Assembly: GCA_937889595.1 (NCBI GenBank)
Contig: CALAOR010000058.1
Span: 16,530 to 80,529, forward strand
Reading direction: 5' to 3'
Source of the DNA: an uncultured bacterium
GTDB taxonomy: Bacteria; Oederibacteriota; PGYV01; Palsa-1178
Length of the DNA stretch: 64,000 bases
The notes below the pieces were generated by a model. That model ran no database searches. It was not told the origin of the DNA and saw nothing but the letters and a program-made list of their open reading frames with translations. The translations under genes and the position numbers were made by a program. Of this stretch, positions 17,657 to 27,250 are shown in pieces. Positions within the stretch are counted from its first letter, which is position 1. The number at the start of each line of letters is the position of its first letter.

Positions 17657-19930
17657 ATGTCCAAATACAACAAGGCAAATGACCTCGAAATAACTGATGA
17701 ATTAATAAAGGAACACGGGCTTAAACCCGGAGAGTATAAGAACATACTGACCATACTCGGCCGCAAACCCACCTTTGTGGAGCTGGGCATATTCTCGGCC
17801 ATGTGGTCCGAGCACTGCAGTTACAAACATTCAAAACCAACCCTGAAAAAATTCCCCCATAAAGGAAAATTCGTGATACAGGGACCGGGCGAAAACGCGG
17901 GCATCATAGATACCGGCACCGACCTTGCCGTGGCTTTTAAGATAGAATCGCACAATCATCCGTCTGCCGTGGAGCCGTTCCAGGGCGCGGCAACCGGGGT
18001 CGGAGGGATACTGCGCGACATATTTACCATGGGCGCGAGGCCGGTTGCGGGGCTTGACTCCCTGCGTTTTGGAAATCCTGAAAGCATGAACACACAGAGG
18101 CTTATGTCCGGGGTTGTAAAAGGCATAGCGTTTTACGGCAACTGCATGGGCGTGCCGACCGTCGCGGGCGAGACGGTATTTGAAGATTCATACGAGGATA
18201 ACTGCCTGGTTAACGCCATGACCATAGGCATCGTGGAAAAGAAAAAAATAATCAAGGCCAAAGCATCGGGCCTGGGCAACTCGGTCATGTATATAGGCGC
18301 GCTGACCGGCAGGGATGGGATACACGGGGCCACATTTGCCTCCGCCGAACTGTCCGAAGAAACGGCTGAGAACAGGTCGTCCGTCCAGGTCGCTGACCCG
18401 TTCATGGAAAAGCTGCTTTTAGAAGCTACGCTGGAACTCATTGATAAAAAAATAATGGTTGGCATACAGGACATGGGCGCGGCTGGGCTTACCTCATCCT
18501 CCACTGAAATGGCATTTAGGGGAGGCGTGGGCATAGAACTTGACATGGATAAGGTGCCAAAACGCGAAAAGGGAATGAATGCCTATGAGATCATGCTTTC
18601 CGAGTCGCAGGAGAGGATGCTTTTAGTCGCAAAAAAAGGCAGGGAAAAACAGGTGGAAAAGATACTGAATAAATGGGGCCTGCACGCGAGCGTCATAGGC
18701 AAGGTCATCAAAAAGCCCAATGTCATTATAATCGAAAAAGGCGTTGTTGTGGCCGATATACCGGTTTATCCTTTGACTGATTCCAATCACCCGCTTTTCC
18801 CTTTGAAAAAACAAAAAGGCGTAAAACCTGCGTACTTAAAGGACATTGACATAGAGCTCGACGATGTCCGGATACCTGAGGACCTTGAAGCGGTGCTGAA
18901 AAAACTTATGGCGTGCCCGAATATAGCATCAAAGTCAAATATCTGGGAACAGTACGACCACATGGTGCAGACTAATACCGTGATACTGCCGGGTTCCGAC
19001 GCGGCTGTCATAGACGTAAAAGACAGGGACTTCATGATATCCACGGCAGTTGACTGCAACGGCAGGTATGTGTACCTGGACCCTTTCAAAGGCGGAAAAA
19101 TAGCCATGGCCGAGTCGGCCAGGAATGTTTCCTGCAGCGGGGCCGAGCCTGTGGCATTTACAAACTGCTTAAACTTCGGCAACCCCGAGGACCCGGAAAT
19201 ATTCTGGCAGTTTGAAAAAGCGGTTGAGGGCATGTGCGACGCGGCAAAAGCCTTAAAGACGCCTGTTATTTCCGGCAACGTGAGTTTTTATAATGAAGGC
19301 CCCGGCGGCGCCATATACCCGACGCCGGTCGTGGGCATGGTTGGATATATTACAGGAAAGGAAAAGAGGTACGCGAAGCAGTATTTTAAGGATAATAATG
19401 ACGTCATAGTCCTGCTCGGACAGACCAAGAACGAGATAGGCGCGTCGGAATACCTGAAAGTGGTGCATGGCATCATAAAAGGGCCGGTGCCCGACATAGA
19501 CATGAAAAAGGAAATAGCCGTGCAGAAGACATGCAGGCAGGGTATAAAAAAAGGCATCATAAAGTCCGCGCATGATACGAGCAAAGGCGGGCTGGCAGTG
19601 GCTTTGGCCGAGTGCTGCATCACAGGCACGCTGCACGGGGACAAGCCGATAGGCGCTTTCATAGAACTTCAGTCCGACCTGCGCCTGGACGCACTTTTGT
19701 TCGGCGAGACACAGTCCAGGATAATCGTGACCGTGGACAGGGCAAACCTTCCCGCATTACGGAAAATAGCCGCAAAAAACAGGATCGCGGCTTCGGAAAT
19801 AGGAAAAACCGGGGGCAACAGGCTCATGATAAACACGGATTGGGCATCAAAGAAAAACTGCGAGAAAATAAATATTCTGCTCGACGAGCTGATCGAACTC
19901 TGGAGCAAGGGAGTCAATAAATATGTTTAA
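17657..19930 (+). CDS. purL: Phosphoribosylformylglycinamidine synthase, PurL subunit
   Basis: 757 residues, the small PurL type that needs PurS and PurQ. ATP-dependent conversion of FGAR to FGAM. Signatures are [12 protein letters not shown] near residue 50, [23 protein letters not shown] (about 94-116), [31 protein letters not shown] and the C-terminal half repeat [16 protein letters not shown]. Normal length and complete. Overlaps purF by 8 bases. Confidence 0.96.
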   Translation: MSKYNKANDLEITDELIKEHGLKPGEYKNILTILGRKPTFVELGIFSAMWSEHCSYKHSKPTLKKFPHKGKFVIQGPGENAGIIDTGTDLAVAFKIESHNHPSAVEPFQGAATGVGGILRDIFTMGARPVAGLDSLRFGNPESMNTQRLMSGVVKGIAFYGNCMGVPTVAGETVFEDSYEDNCLVNAMTIGIVEKKKIIKAKASGLGNSVMYIGALTGRDGIHGATFASAELSEETAENRSSVQVADPFMEKLLLEATLELIDKKIMVGIQDMGAAGLTSSSTEMAFRGGVGIELDMDKVPKREKGMNAYEIMLSESQERMLLVAKKGREKQVEKILNKWGLHASVIGKVIKKPNVIIIEKGVVVADIPVYPLTDSNHPLFPLKKQKGVKPAYLKDIDIELDDVRIPEDLEAVLKKLMACPNIASKSNIWEQYDHMVQTNTVILPGSDAAVIDVKDRDFMISTAVDCNGRYVYLDPFKGGKIAMAESARNVSCSGAEPVAFTNCLNFGNPEDPEIFWQFEKAVEGMCDAAKALKTPVISGNVSFYNEGPGGAIYPTPVVGMVGYITGKEKRYAKQYFKDNNDVIVLLGQTKNEIGASEYLKVVHGIIKGPVPDIDMKKEIAVQKTCRQGIKKGIIKSAHDTSKGGLAVALAECCITGTLHGDKPIGAFIELQSDLRLDALLFGETQSRIIVTVDRANLPALRKIAAKNRIAASEIGKTGGNRLMINTDWASKKNCEKINILLDELIELWSKGVNKYV

Positions 19931-21356
19931 TGATAACGACAAGATAAAGGAAGCCTGCGGCGTATTCGGCATATTCGGGCACCCGGAAGCGTCCACGCTG
20001 ACTTACCTCGGGTTATACGCGCTTCAGCACAGGGGCCAGGAGTCGGCCGGTATAGTCACCATGGACGAGAACGGGAAGGCCCATGACAAGATAGAGATGG
20101 GGATAGTAGCCGACATATTTAACGAGAAAGAACTTCAGCGTTTGCCCGGACCCATGGCCATAGGCCATGTGCGTTACTCCACCACGGGTTCGTCAAACCT
20201 GGAAAATGCCCAGCCCGTGAGGATAAACTACATAAACGGCCCGCTTGCCGTGGCGCATAACGGAAATCTTGTCAATGCCGATGAGATAAAGCGGACTTTG
20301 GAAGAGCGCGGTTCCATTTTCAAATCAACCATAGACAGCGAAGTTCTGGTGCACCTGATCGCCATGTATAATAAGATGGATTTTATTGACGCTGTAAAAG
20401 AGTCCTTAAGCAGGTTAAAGGGCGCTTTTTCATTTGTTATCATGAACAAGGATTATCTTATTGCGGCAAGGGACCCGAACGGTTTTAGGCCGCTGGAAAT
20501 AGGAAAAGTCGGCGACGCGTATGTAGTGGCGTCGGAAACCTGCGCTTTTGACTTGGTATCCGCCGAGCACATAGGCACGGTTGAGCCGGGCGAGATAGTT
20601 ATATTTTCAAAGGACTCGCTCTCAGGCAAGCCTGTCATGCAGTCTATAAAGTACGCCGACCGCTTAAGGAGCGCCATGTGCGTTTTTGAATTCATATATT
20701 TTGCCAGGCCGGACAGCTACATATTCGGCAGGACGGTAAATGACGTAAGGCGCGGGCTGGGAACACAGCTTGCTCTGGAATCCCACGTGGACGCGGATGT
20801 TGTGATACCCGTGCCCGACTCGGGCGTATCGGCCGCCATAGGTTATGCCGAAGGCTCCGGCGTCAAGTATGACATGGGCCTTATAAGGAACCACTATATA
20901 GGAAGGACCTTCATAGAACCCACCCAGTCCATCAGGGATTTCGGGGTAAAGATAAAGCTTAACCCGGTCAAAGGCATCATCAAGGACAAGAGGGTGGTGG
21001 TGGTGGATGATTCCATAGTGCGGGGAACCACAAGCAGGAAGATAATCAAGATGATAAGGAACGCGGGCGCGAAAGAGATCCATTACAGGATATCTTCGCC
21101 GCCCATACTGAACCCATGTTTTTACGGCATGGATTTCCCGACCAAATCGGAACTCATAGCCACGAGCCATACCTCTGAGGAAATAAAAAAATACCTGAGG
21201 GTTGATTCCCTGGCGTACCTGTCCATGGAAGGCCTGGTCAAGGCCGTGGGCGGCAGGAAAGAAAAATACTGCATGGCCTGCTTTGACGGCGATTATCCCG
21301 TGGATTTCAAGGACAGCCAGACAAAGCTCATGTTTGAGCAGGATAAGAAGTGCTGA
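19923..21356 (+). CDS. purF: Amidophosphoribosyltransferase, [4Fe-4S] type
   Basis: 477 residues. First committed step of purine synthesis (PRPP and glutamine to phosphoribosylamine). Cys12 in KEACGVFGI would become the N-terminal nucleophile after removal of an 11-residue propeptide. The cluster ligands of the Bacillus-type enzyme are visible: MCVFEF, NPCFYG and KYCMACF. The PRPP loop is [17 protein letters not shown]. The cluster makes the enzyme oxygen-sensitive in Bacillus, which fits an anaerobic or redox-aware cell. Overlaps purL. Confidence 0.96.
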   Translation: MFNDNDKIKEACGVFGIFGHPEASTLTYLGLYALQHRGQESAGIVTMDENGKAHDKIEMGIVADIFNEKELQRLPGPMAIGHVRYSTTGSSNLENAQPVRINYINGPLAVAHNGNLVNADEIKRTLEERGSIFKSTIDSEVLVHLIAMYNKMDFIDAVKESLSRLKGAFSFVIMNKDYLIAARDPNGFRPLEIGKVGDAYVVASETCAFDLVSAEHIGTVEPGEIVIFSKDSLSGKPVMQSIKYADRLRSAMCVFEFIYFARPDSYIFGRTVNDVRRGLGTQLALESHVDADVVIPVPDSGVSAAIGYAEGSGVKYDMGLIRNHYIGRTFIEPTQSIRDFGVKIKLNPVKGIIKDKRVVVVDDSIVRGTTSRKIIKMIRNAGAKEIHYRISSPPILNPCFYGMDFPTKSELIATSHTSEEIKKYLRVDSLAYLSMEGLVKAVGGRKEKYCMACFDGDYPVDFKDSQTKLMFEQDKKC

Positions 21357-21421
21357 AGTAAGGGCAAAAACCTGCTGGCTCGGTCAATGTCTTATGGTTC
21401 ATGGCCCAATTAAACGTTCTA

Positions 21422-21572
21422 TGTAGACGCAACCTTGACTTCGGCTGAGCTCAGTCGAAGCCCAAGTTGCGGATTTTGTTCTAACGTTGTTTTGTTTAAC
21501 CCCATCTCATTCAAAGGCCGCAACCCTATAGTCCGTATAAACAAAGTGATACGGATAAAGGTTGCGCCTACA
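21422..21572 (+). repeat. Paired palindromic element before kdpF
   Basis: First unit, 21422-21475, begins TGTAGACGCAACC and closes with AGTTGCGGA around an inner palindrome (CTTCGGCTGAG then CTCAGTCGAAG, 21439-21460). Second unit, 21516-21572, runs GGCCGCAACCCTATAGTCC to GGTTGCGCCTACA. The linker contains CGTTGTTTT and TTTAACCCC, similar to the linker of the 10473 array. The outer ends TGTAG and CTACA are inverted. Fills much of the 396-base gap 21357-21752, in which I see no gene; a weak TTGTCT(16)TATATT promoter may lie near 21693-21720. Confidence 0.8.
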
Positions 21573-21752
21573 CAATCAACAAACCCACCTTCCTTCAAAT
21601 TTTATTTACGGTATTTTATTTGTCCCTGAATTTTTTGGGTTCTATTGGGTCATGGGCCAAACAGCGGTTAAAAGAATTGACGCTAATTTGACTTGTCTAT
21701 CCCGCCTTTTGGGGTATATTTGGTATAACAAATAAATCAAAGGAGAAAACGC

Positions 21753-21830
21753 ATGTGGACAGTTGCTTTGGTAGTGTTCATAGGGTTGTTCATTTATCTG
21801 CTGGTTTCATTTTTTAAAATTAAAGAATAG
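21753..21830 (+). CDS. kdpF: KdpF, small potassium-pump subunit
   Basis: 25 residues, MWTVALVVFIGLFIYLLVSF followed by FKIKE. A single membrane helix with a short positively charged end, directly ahead of kdpA (9-base gap), with AAAGGAG 8 bases upstream of the ATG. KdpF is a stabilising subunit of the KdpFABC ATPase and is often missed because of its size. The composition, position and ribosome sites of both genes make the call firm. Confidence 0.85.
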   Translation: MWTVALVVFIGLFIYLLVSFFKIKE

Positions 21831-21839
21831 GAGAATATC

Positions 21840-23555
21840 ATGGATATTAAGGTTATCGCGGAAGTATTATTTTTTTTGGTGCTGGTATTGCTGGTTGCAA
21901 AACCCATGGGAAATTTCATGTACCTTGTTTTTGACGGGAAACGTAATTTTCTTTCCCCTGTTATGGAACCCGTGGAAAAGTTCATATACAAGGTGAGCGG
22001 GGTTAAGGATTCGGGGCAGGGCTGGGCCGAGTACGCTTTGTCGGTTATAGCGTTTAACATCCTTGGATTAATCGTGCTGTTCGCCATTATGATGTTTCAG
22101 CAGTTTTTGCCTTTAAACCCGCAGGGGTTAAAGGCGCCGGAGTGGCGGCTGGCTTTAAATACGGCAATATCTTTTGTAACAAACACCAACTGGCAGGCAT
22201 ATACGCCCGAGAGCACAGTGAGTTATTTTACCCAGATGGTGGGCTTGGCCGTGCAGAACTTTGTGTCCGCCGCATCGGGTATAGCCGTATCGCTGGCGCT
22301 TATCAGGGGGCTTGTCAGGAAACAGACAAGGGACCTCGGGAATTTCTGGGTTGATCTGACCAGAAGCTGCCTGTATGTGCTGCTCCCGATCGCGATAATA
22401 TCGGCATTATTTCTGGTATGGCAGGGCGTGCCGCAGAATTTTTCCGGATACACGCATGCAGTTACGGTAGAGGGCGCTAAACAGGTCATCGGCCAGGGCA
22501 CGGTTGCGTCACAGGAGGCCATAAAGGAACTTGGGACAAATGGAGGCGGATTCTTTAACGCCAATTCCGCACATCCTTACGAAAATCCGACGCCGCTTTC
22601 AAATATACTGGAAATGCTGCTTATAATTCTCATCCCAGCGGGTTTGATATTCACCTTCGGGAAATTTGTGCACGATATCAAGCAGGGCCGCGCGCTTTTC
22701 TACGCGGTTTTTATCACATTCGCGATCTTTATAGCGGGTGCGGTTTACTACGAAACCGCGCCAAACCCGGCGTTTGCAAAGGGTGCGGCAGTAACCAACA
22801 TATCGGCCAAGGACATCCCGAGCGAGGGCAAAGAGACCAGGTTTTTTGGCGGAGCCTCTCCGATATTCTCTGTAGTCACGACAGTCACGTCCTGCGGGGC
22901 CGTAAACAATATGCATGACAGCAATATGCCCATGACAGGGTTCATCGAGCTTTTTGACATGCAGCTCGGGGAACTTATTTTCGGGGGTGTGGGGTCGGGA
23001 ATGTACACCCTGTTGTTATTCGCCCTTATTACGGTATTTTTGGCAGGGCTAATGATTGGAAGGACACCGGAATACTTGGGAAAGAAGATAGGGCCCACCG
23101 AGATCAAGCTAACGGCCGCAGCATCGCTTTTTTCGGGCATCATGATGCTCGTCGTTTCCGCAATAGCTGTATATGTGCCGGGTGCGGCTGCTTCGACAAT
23201 GGGTTCTGTGCCGCACGGATTTTCACAGATGCTGTACGCCGCAACCTCAACCGCGGGCAATAACGGTTCGGCTTTCGCGGGGTTTAACGCGAACACCGGC
23301 TTTTGGAACCTTATTTTAGGGTTAAATATGTTCGTAGCCAGGTTCGTTCCGATGATATTGGTGCTTATGCTCGCGGGCAGGTTTGCGGCCAAAAATGTCA
23401 CCCCGGTTTCGGTCGGCACGCTTCCCACAAATGACGCGTTATTCGCTTTCATGCTTGTGATGGTCATACTTCTTGTCGGCGGGCTTACGTTCCTGCCCGC
23501 GCTCTCCATGGGCCCCATAGCGGACCACATGGCACTTTTCAGCGGCATACGCTAA
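21840..23555 (+). CDS. kdpA: Potassium-transporting ATPase, channel-like subunit A
   Basis: 571 residues, about ten membrane helices. Binds and conducts K+ through a selectivity filter made from four related loops, all visible: TNTNWQAYTPESTVSYFTQM, ELGTNGGGFFNANSAHPYENPT, TVTSCGAVNNMHDSNMP and TSTAGNNGSAFAGFNANTG. High-affinity uptake under potassium limitation. GGAG upstream of ATG. Four bases from kdpB. Length matches the family. Confidence 0.97.
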   Translation: MDIKVIAEVLFFLVLVLLVAKPMGNFMYLVFDGKRNFLSPVMEPVEKFIYKVSGVKDSGQGWAEYALSVIAFNILGLIVLFAIMMFQQFLPLNPQGLKAPEWRLALNTAISFVTNTNWQAYTPESTVSYFTQMVGLAVQNFVSAASGIAVSLALIRGLVRKQTRDLGNFWVDLTRSCLYVLLPIAIISALFLVWQGVPQNFSGYTHAVTVEGAKQVIGQGTVASQEAIKELGTNGGGFFNANSAHPYENPTPLSNILEMLLIILIPAGLIFTFGKFVHDIKQGRALFYAVFITFAIFIAGAVYYETAPNPAFAKGAAVTNISAKDIPSEGKETRFFGGASPIFSVVTTVTSCGAVNNMHDSNMPMTGFIELFDMQLGELIFGGVGSGMYTLLLFALITVFLAGLMIGRTPEYLGKKIGPTEIKLTAAASLFSGIMMLVVSAIAVYVPGAAASTMGSVPHGFSQMLYAATSTAGNNGSAFAGFNANTGFWNLILGLNMFVARFVPMILVLMLAGRFAAKNVTPVSVGTLPTNDALFAFMLVMVILLVGGLTFLPALSMGPIADHMALFSGIR

Positions 23556-23558
23556 AGG

Positions 23559-25646
23559 ATGGATAAAAAAATGGATAATAAACAGGAAAATAAGCAGGAC
23601 AAAAAACAGATGAACTCACTTGTAATCAGGGAAGCATTGTTGAATTGTTTGATGAAACTTAAGCCGTCTGACATGGTAAAGAACCCGGTCATGTTCTGCG
23701 TTTACATCGGGGCATTCCTGACCACGGCTTATTTTGTATACACTGCGGCTTCAACCGGCGGGAAAACAATGGATTTCTTTACCTTGCATATATCGGTTTG
23801 GTTGTGGCTGACCGTGATATTCTCGAATTTCGCGGAAGCCCTTGCCGAAAGCAGGGGTAAAGCCACGGCTGATACCCTTAAAAAGATGAAAAAGGATATA
23901 TTTGCGAAAAAGACCGAGTCAAAAGATTCGACGCAGTTTACCATGGTTCCCGCTTCGTCACTCAGGAAAGGCGATTTGTGTATCGCCGGACCGGGTGATC
24001 TGATAGCCGGGGATGGTGAGATTGTTAAGGGTATAGCCAGCGTTGACGAGTCGGCTGTGACCGGGGAGAGCGCCCCTGTCATCAGGGAAGCGGGAGCGGA
24101 TCGTTCCAGCGTCATAGGCGGCACCAGGGTGTTGTCAGATATGATAGTATACGCCATTACTTCCAATCCTGGCGAGAGCTTCCTGGATAAGATGATAGAG
24201 CTTGTTGAAGGCGCTGTCCGGAAAAAAACACCGAACGAAGTGGCGCTTAATATCTTATTGACTGCACTGACATTGTTATTCCTGCTTGTCACTGCTACAA
24301 TGCAGCCGTACGCGACTTTTATGAAACAGTCATTCAACATAACATGGCTTGTTGCGCTTTTTGTTGCCCTTGCCCCCACGACCATTGGCGCGCTTTTGTC
24401 GGCCATAGGCATCGCGGGGATGAACAGGCTGCTTAGGATTAATGTTCTGGCTTTTTCTGGCAGATCAGTCGAGGCGGCCGGCGATGTGGATACGGTGCTG
24501 CTTGACAAAACCGGCACAATAACTCTTGGCAACAGGCAGGCGGATAAATTTCTTCCTGTAAAGGGAGTGACCGAAGAAGAACTCGCGCTTGCGGCCCAGT
24601 TCTCGTCGCTTTCAGACGACACTCCGGAAGGCAGGTCAGTCGTGGTTCTTGCCAAACGCAGGTTCAATATACGGCAGCATGAATTCGGCGCGGCTGATAA
24701 GGTCAACTTCATTCCGTTCTCGGCAAACTCGCGCATGAGCGGTATTGACATGAACGGCGAGAAGATAATGAAGGGCGCGGCAGAATCCATGGTGGAATTC
24801 GTCAAAACGCTTGATAAAAACTGTGTCATTCCCGAGGACCTGCATTCGCTGGTTGAATCAGTGGCCCTTAAAGGCTCCACGCCGCTTGTTGTATCCAGAA
24901 ACGCAAAACTGCTCGGCGTGATAGAGCTTAAAGACATACTCAAAGGCGGCATTAAAGAGAGGCTATTACAGCTTAATCTGATGGGCATAAAAAGCGTCAT
25001 GATCACTGGAGACAATCCCGTGACAGCCGCGTCTATCGCCGCGGAAGCGGGCGTAAATGACTTCCTTTCAAACGCCAAGCCCGAGACCAAGCTCGCCCTG
25101 ATAAAGAAATACCAGGACGAGGGCCATATGGTCGCCATGATAGGCGACGGCACGAACGACGCCCCAGCGCTTGCGCAGGCAGATGTCGGCATAGCCATGA
25201 ATACCGGCACAGCCGCGGCCAGGGAAGCCGGAAACATGCTTGACCTGGATTCCAATCCGACAAAGGTCATTGAAGTGGTCGAGGTCGGGAAACAGATACT
25301 TATCACGCGCGGTTCGCTTACGACGTTTTCGATAGCCAATGATGTCGCGAAATACTTTGCGATAATCCCGGCCATGCTTTCCGGAATGTTTCCCGGCATG
25401 GCTGCGCTGAATATAATGAGGCTGGCATCTCCGTCAAGTTCCATATTGTCGGCCATTATTTTCAACGCCATAGTCATCCCGGCGCTTATACCGCTGGCGT
25501 TAAGGGGAGTGCCGTATAAGGCGCAGTCGGCGGCAAAACTAATCAGGACAAATATCCTGATATACGGCCTGGGCGGCGTTATCCTGCCGTTCATAGGCAT
25601 AAAGCTGATAGACATGATCGTTGTGGCGCTTGGACTGGCGCATTAA
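23559..25646 (+). CDS. kdpB: Potassium-transporting ATPase, P-type ATPase subunit B
   Basis: 695 residues. The first 22 residues are a Lys/Gln-rich polar extension ([16 protein letters not shown]). P-type landmarks: TGES in [13 protein letters not shown], phosphorylated Asp316 in [11 protein letters not shown], nucleotide-binding [23 protein letters not shown] and [16 protein letters not shown]. Hydrolyses ATP to drive K+ through KdpA. Cotranscribed with kdpF and kdpA; a 183-base gap with a repeat pair separates it from kdpC. A second in-frame ATG at 23571 is possible. Confidence 0.97.
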   Translation: MDKKMDNKQENKQDKKQMNSLVIREALLNCLMKLKPSDMVKNPVMFCVYIGAFLTTAYFVYTAASTGGKTMDFFTLHISVWLWLTVIFSNFAEALAESRGKATADTLKKMKKDIFAKKTESKDSTQFTMVPASSLRKGDLCIAGPGDLIAGDGEIVKGIASVDESAVTGESAPVIREAGADRSSVIGGTRVLSDMIVYAITSNPGESFLDKMIELVEGAVRKKTPNEVALNILLTALTLLFLLVTATMQPYATFMKQSFNITWLVALFVALAPTTIGALLSAIGIAGMNRLLRINVLAFSGRSVEAAGDVDTVLLDKTGTITLGNRQADKFLPVKGVTEEELALAAQFSSLSDDTPEGRSVVVLAKRRFNIRQHEFGAADKVNFIPFSANSRMSGIDMNGEKIMKGAAESMVEFVKTLDKNCVIPEDLHSLVESVALKGSTPLVVSRNAKLLGVIELKDILKGGIKERLLQLNLMGIKSVMITGDNPVTAASIAAEAGVNDFLSNAKPETKLALIKKYQDEGHMVAMIGDGTNDAPALAQADVGIAMNTGTAAAREAGNMLDLDSNPTKVIEVVEVGKQILITRGSLTTFSIANDVAKYFAIIPAMLSGMFPGMAALNIMRLASPSSSILSAIIFNAIVIPALIPLALRGVPYKAQSAAKLIRTNILIYGLGGVILPFIGIKLIDMIVVALGLAH

Positions 25647-25663
25647 AAATTATTTTTAGATTG

Positions 25664-25804
25664 TGTAGGTGCAACCTTTATCCGTAACGCTTTGCTTATA
25701 CGGACTATAGGGTTGCGGATCTTGTATGAATGGCGGTTTTTCCGCGTTAAGACTGAGGCCGCAACCCTATTGTCCGTAGAATACGGATAAAGGTTGCGCC
25801 TACA
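25664..25804 (+). repeat. Paired palindromic element between kdpB and kdpC
   Basis: First unit TGTAGGTGCAACCTTTATCC to ACTATAGGGTTGCGGA (25664-25719), second unit GGCCGCAACCCTATTGTCC to GGTTGCGCCTACA (25757-25804). The first unit is close to the reverse complement of the second unit at 21516-21572, and the two units here pair with each other. It sits inside an otherwise tight operon and ends 26 bases before the kdpC start, leaving the ribosome site intact. Confidence 0.85.
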
Positions 25805-25829
25805 CAGACAAAATAAAAGGAGAAACAAA

Positions 25830-26399
25830 ATGAAACAGATAATAAAAACTTCACTGATAATGTTTGTCATCCTCACCGTCATAACCGGGATATTGTATCC
25901 GGTCGCGGTATGGGCGGCGGCAAAAGTTTTATTCCCGTTCCAGGCAGAAGGCAGCCTTGTTAAAAAAGGCGCCGAAGTTACCGGAAGCGTCCTTATCGCC
26001 CAGGATTTCCAGAAACCGGAATATTTCCACCCCAGGCCGTCGGCAGTGTCTTATGACGCGGCCAATTCGGGAGGGTCAAATATTGCGGCTTCCAACCCGG
26101 ACCTGGCAAAGGCTGTTCTTGACAGGGCTGACAAGGAGAAAAAAATGAATCCCCTTAACACCGGACTCATTCCCATGGATATGCTTACGACATCGTCAAG
26201 CGGACTGGATCCCGAGATAACCATAAAAGCCGCGCAGTGGCAGACAAAACGCGTGGCGGCCGCGAGGGGATTGGATGAAAAGACAGTTCTTGAAGCTGTT
26301 TATAAGCTTAAAGAGGGGGCATTATTGGGTTTTATCGGGCCGGACAGGGTAAACGTCCTAAAACTCAACCTGTATCTTGACACGGTTAAGGCTAAATAA
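25830..26399 (+). CDS. kdpC: Potassium-transporting ATPase, subunit C
   Basis: 189 residues from ATG 25830, chosen for AAAGGAG upstream; a longer start would lie inside the repeat. One N-terminal membrane helix (about 6-28, TSLIMFVILTVITGILYPVAVWAAAKVLF) and a periplasmic domain with GSVLIAQDFQKPEYFHPRPSA, AANSGGSNIAASNPDL and DMLTTSSSGLDPEI, the family signature. Acts as chaperone-like subunit of the KdpFABC pump. All four structural genes are therefore intact. Confidence 0.96.
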   Translation: MKQIIKTSLIMFVILTVITGILYPVAVWAAAKVLFPFQAEGSLVKKGAEVTGSVLIAQDFQKPEYFHPRPSAVSYDAANSGGSNIAASNPDLAKAVLDRADKEKKMNPLNTGLIPMDMLTTSSSGLDPEITIKAAQWQTKRVAAARGLDEKTVLEAVYKLKEGALLGFIGPDRVNVLKLNLYLDTVKAK

Positions 26400-26434
26400 G
26401 TCAAAGAAATACAGACTAAAATGGAGGTAAAGAA

Positions 26435-27193
26435 ATGATTAAAGACGCGGTAAAAAAAATGATCCTGTTTTTTGTAATGGCGCTGGCTTTGACTGGAAGT
26501 TTGTTGATGGCAACACCGTCTTCTGTATACTGGACGCCATGCACGACCTATTTCCAGCCTTTCATGAAGGGGCACATAGGTTACGACACTTATGTCAGGG
26601 ATATCAACATGCTGCCGGTGGATTACGGATTCACGGTTGGGGTGCTGCCTTTTAAGGAAGTCCAGGCGGAAGTGGGTTATGACGCCTTGCTGCCGTCGGG
26701 GCTTGGTGTTTCAACTAAAACCGAGCATTACGTCAACGCCAAGATCGGCTGGAGCGAAAATGCCCTGATGCCTGTAGGTTTCGCTGCGGGTATATTCAAC
26801 GCCGGTTTTGTCAAGGATGTCACTGATTACAACATTTTATACGCGGTTATCCAGAGGACTTTTGATAATATCGGGACATTCGCGGTTGGCGGATACACCG
26901 GCAACAAGAAACTTCTTGTCAATGAGAGCGGAAACCCTGACAATAACGGCTACATGTTAGCGTACACATCGCCTCAGTTCAGCAAATTTATTGTTGCCGT
27001 GGATTATTTCAGCGGCAAAAATACGATGTCGGCAGTCGGCGGCGGCGTATACATATACTTCGCTGATAATGTCACACTTCTTACAGGGCCAGTTTTCCCG
27101 CTAGCGAAAACTTTTGTCGGCGGAAGCAATATGACATGGACCGTGCAGCTTGACATTGACTTTGACATTCTGCCGCAGCCCGCGGCAAAATAA
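26435..27193 (+). CDS. Outer-membrane barrel-like protein in the kdp operon
   Basis: 252 residues. Residues 1-25 are a signal peptide (MIKDAVKKMILFFVMALALTGSLLMA). The remainder has no cysteine-rich or enzymatic motif but a run of amphipathic strands with glycine and aromatic residues (YGFTVGVLPFKEVQAEVGYDAL; KIGWSENALMPVGFAAGIFNAG; GGGVYIYFADNVTLLTGPVF; WTVQLDIDFDI), consistent with a small barrel. No named family is recognised. It lies 35 bases after kdpC and 57 before the kinase, with GGAGG upstream, so it is cotranscribed with the pump. A porin or ion-access role is inferred only from place. Confidence 0.65.
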   Translation: MIKDAVKKMILFFVMALALTGSLLMATPSSVYWTPCTTYFQPFMKGHIGYDTYVRDINMLPVDYGFTVGVLPFKEVQAEVGYDALLPSGLGVSTKTEHYVNAKIGWSENALMPVGFAAGIFNAGFVKDVTDYNILYAVIQRTFDNIGTFAVGGYTGNKKLLVNESGNPDNNGYMLAYTSPQFSKFIVAVDYFSGKNTMSAVGGGVYIYFADNVTLLTGPVFPLAKTFVGGSNMTWTVQLDIDFDILPQPAAK

Positions 27194-27250
27194 AATCAAT
27201 CCCAAAGTATGATATAATGAAAACATGAAGAAAATAAAGGGTTTGAAATA

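Noticed and set aside
21435..21629. Small open frame in the purF-kdpF gap
   Set aside because: Runs across a palindromic repeat element and lacks a ribosome site.
23729..25615. Very long open frame on the minus strand opposite kdpB
   Set aside because: It is the complement of a strongly conserved P-type ATPase gene, has no ribosome site and its protein has no domain sense; codon bias of kdpB leaves few stops.
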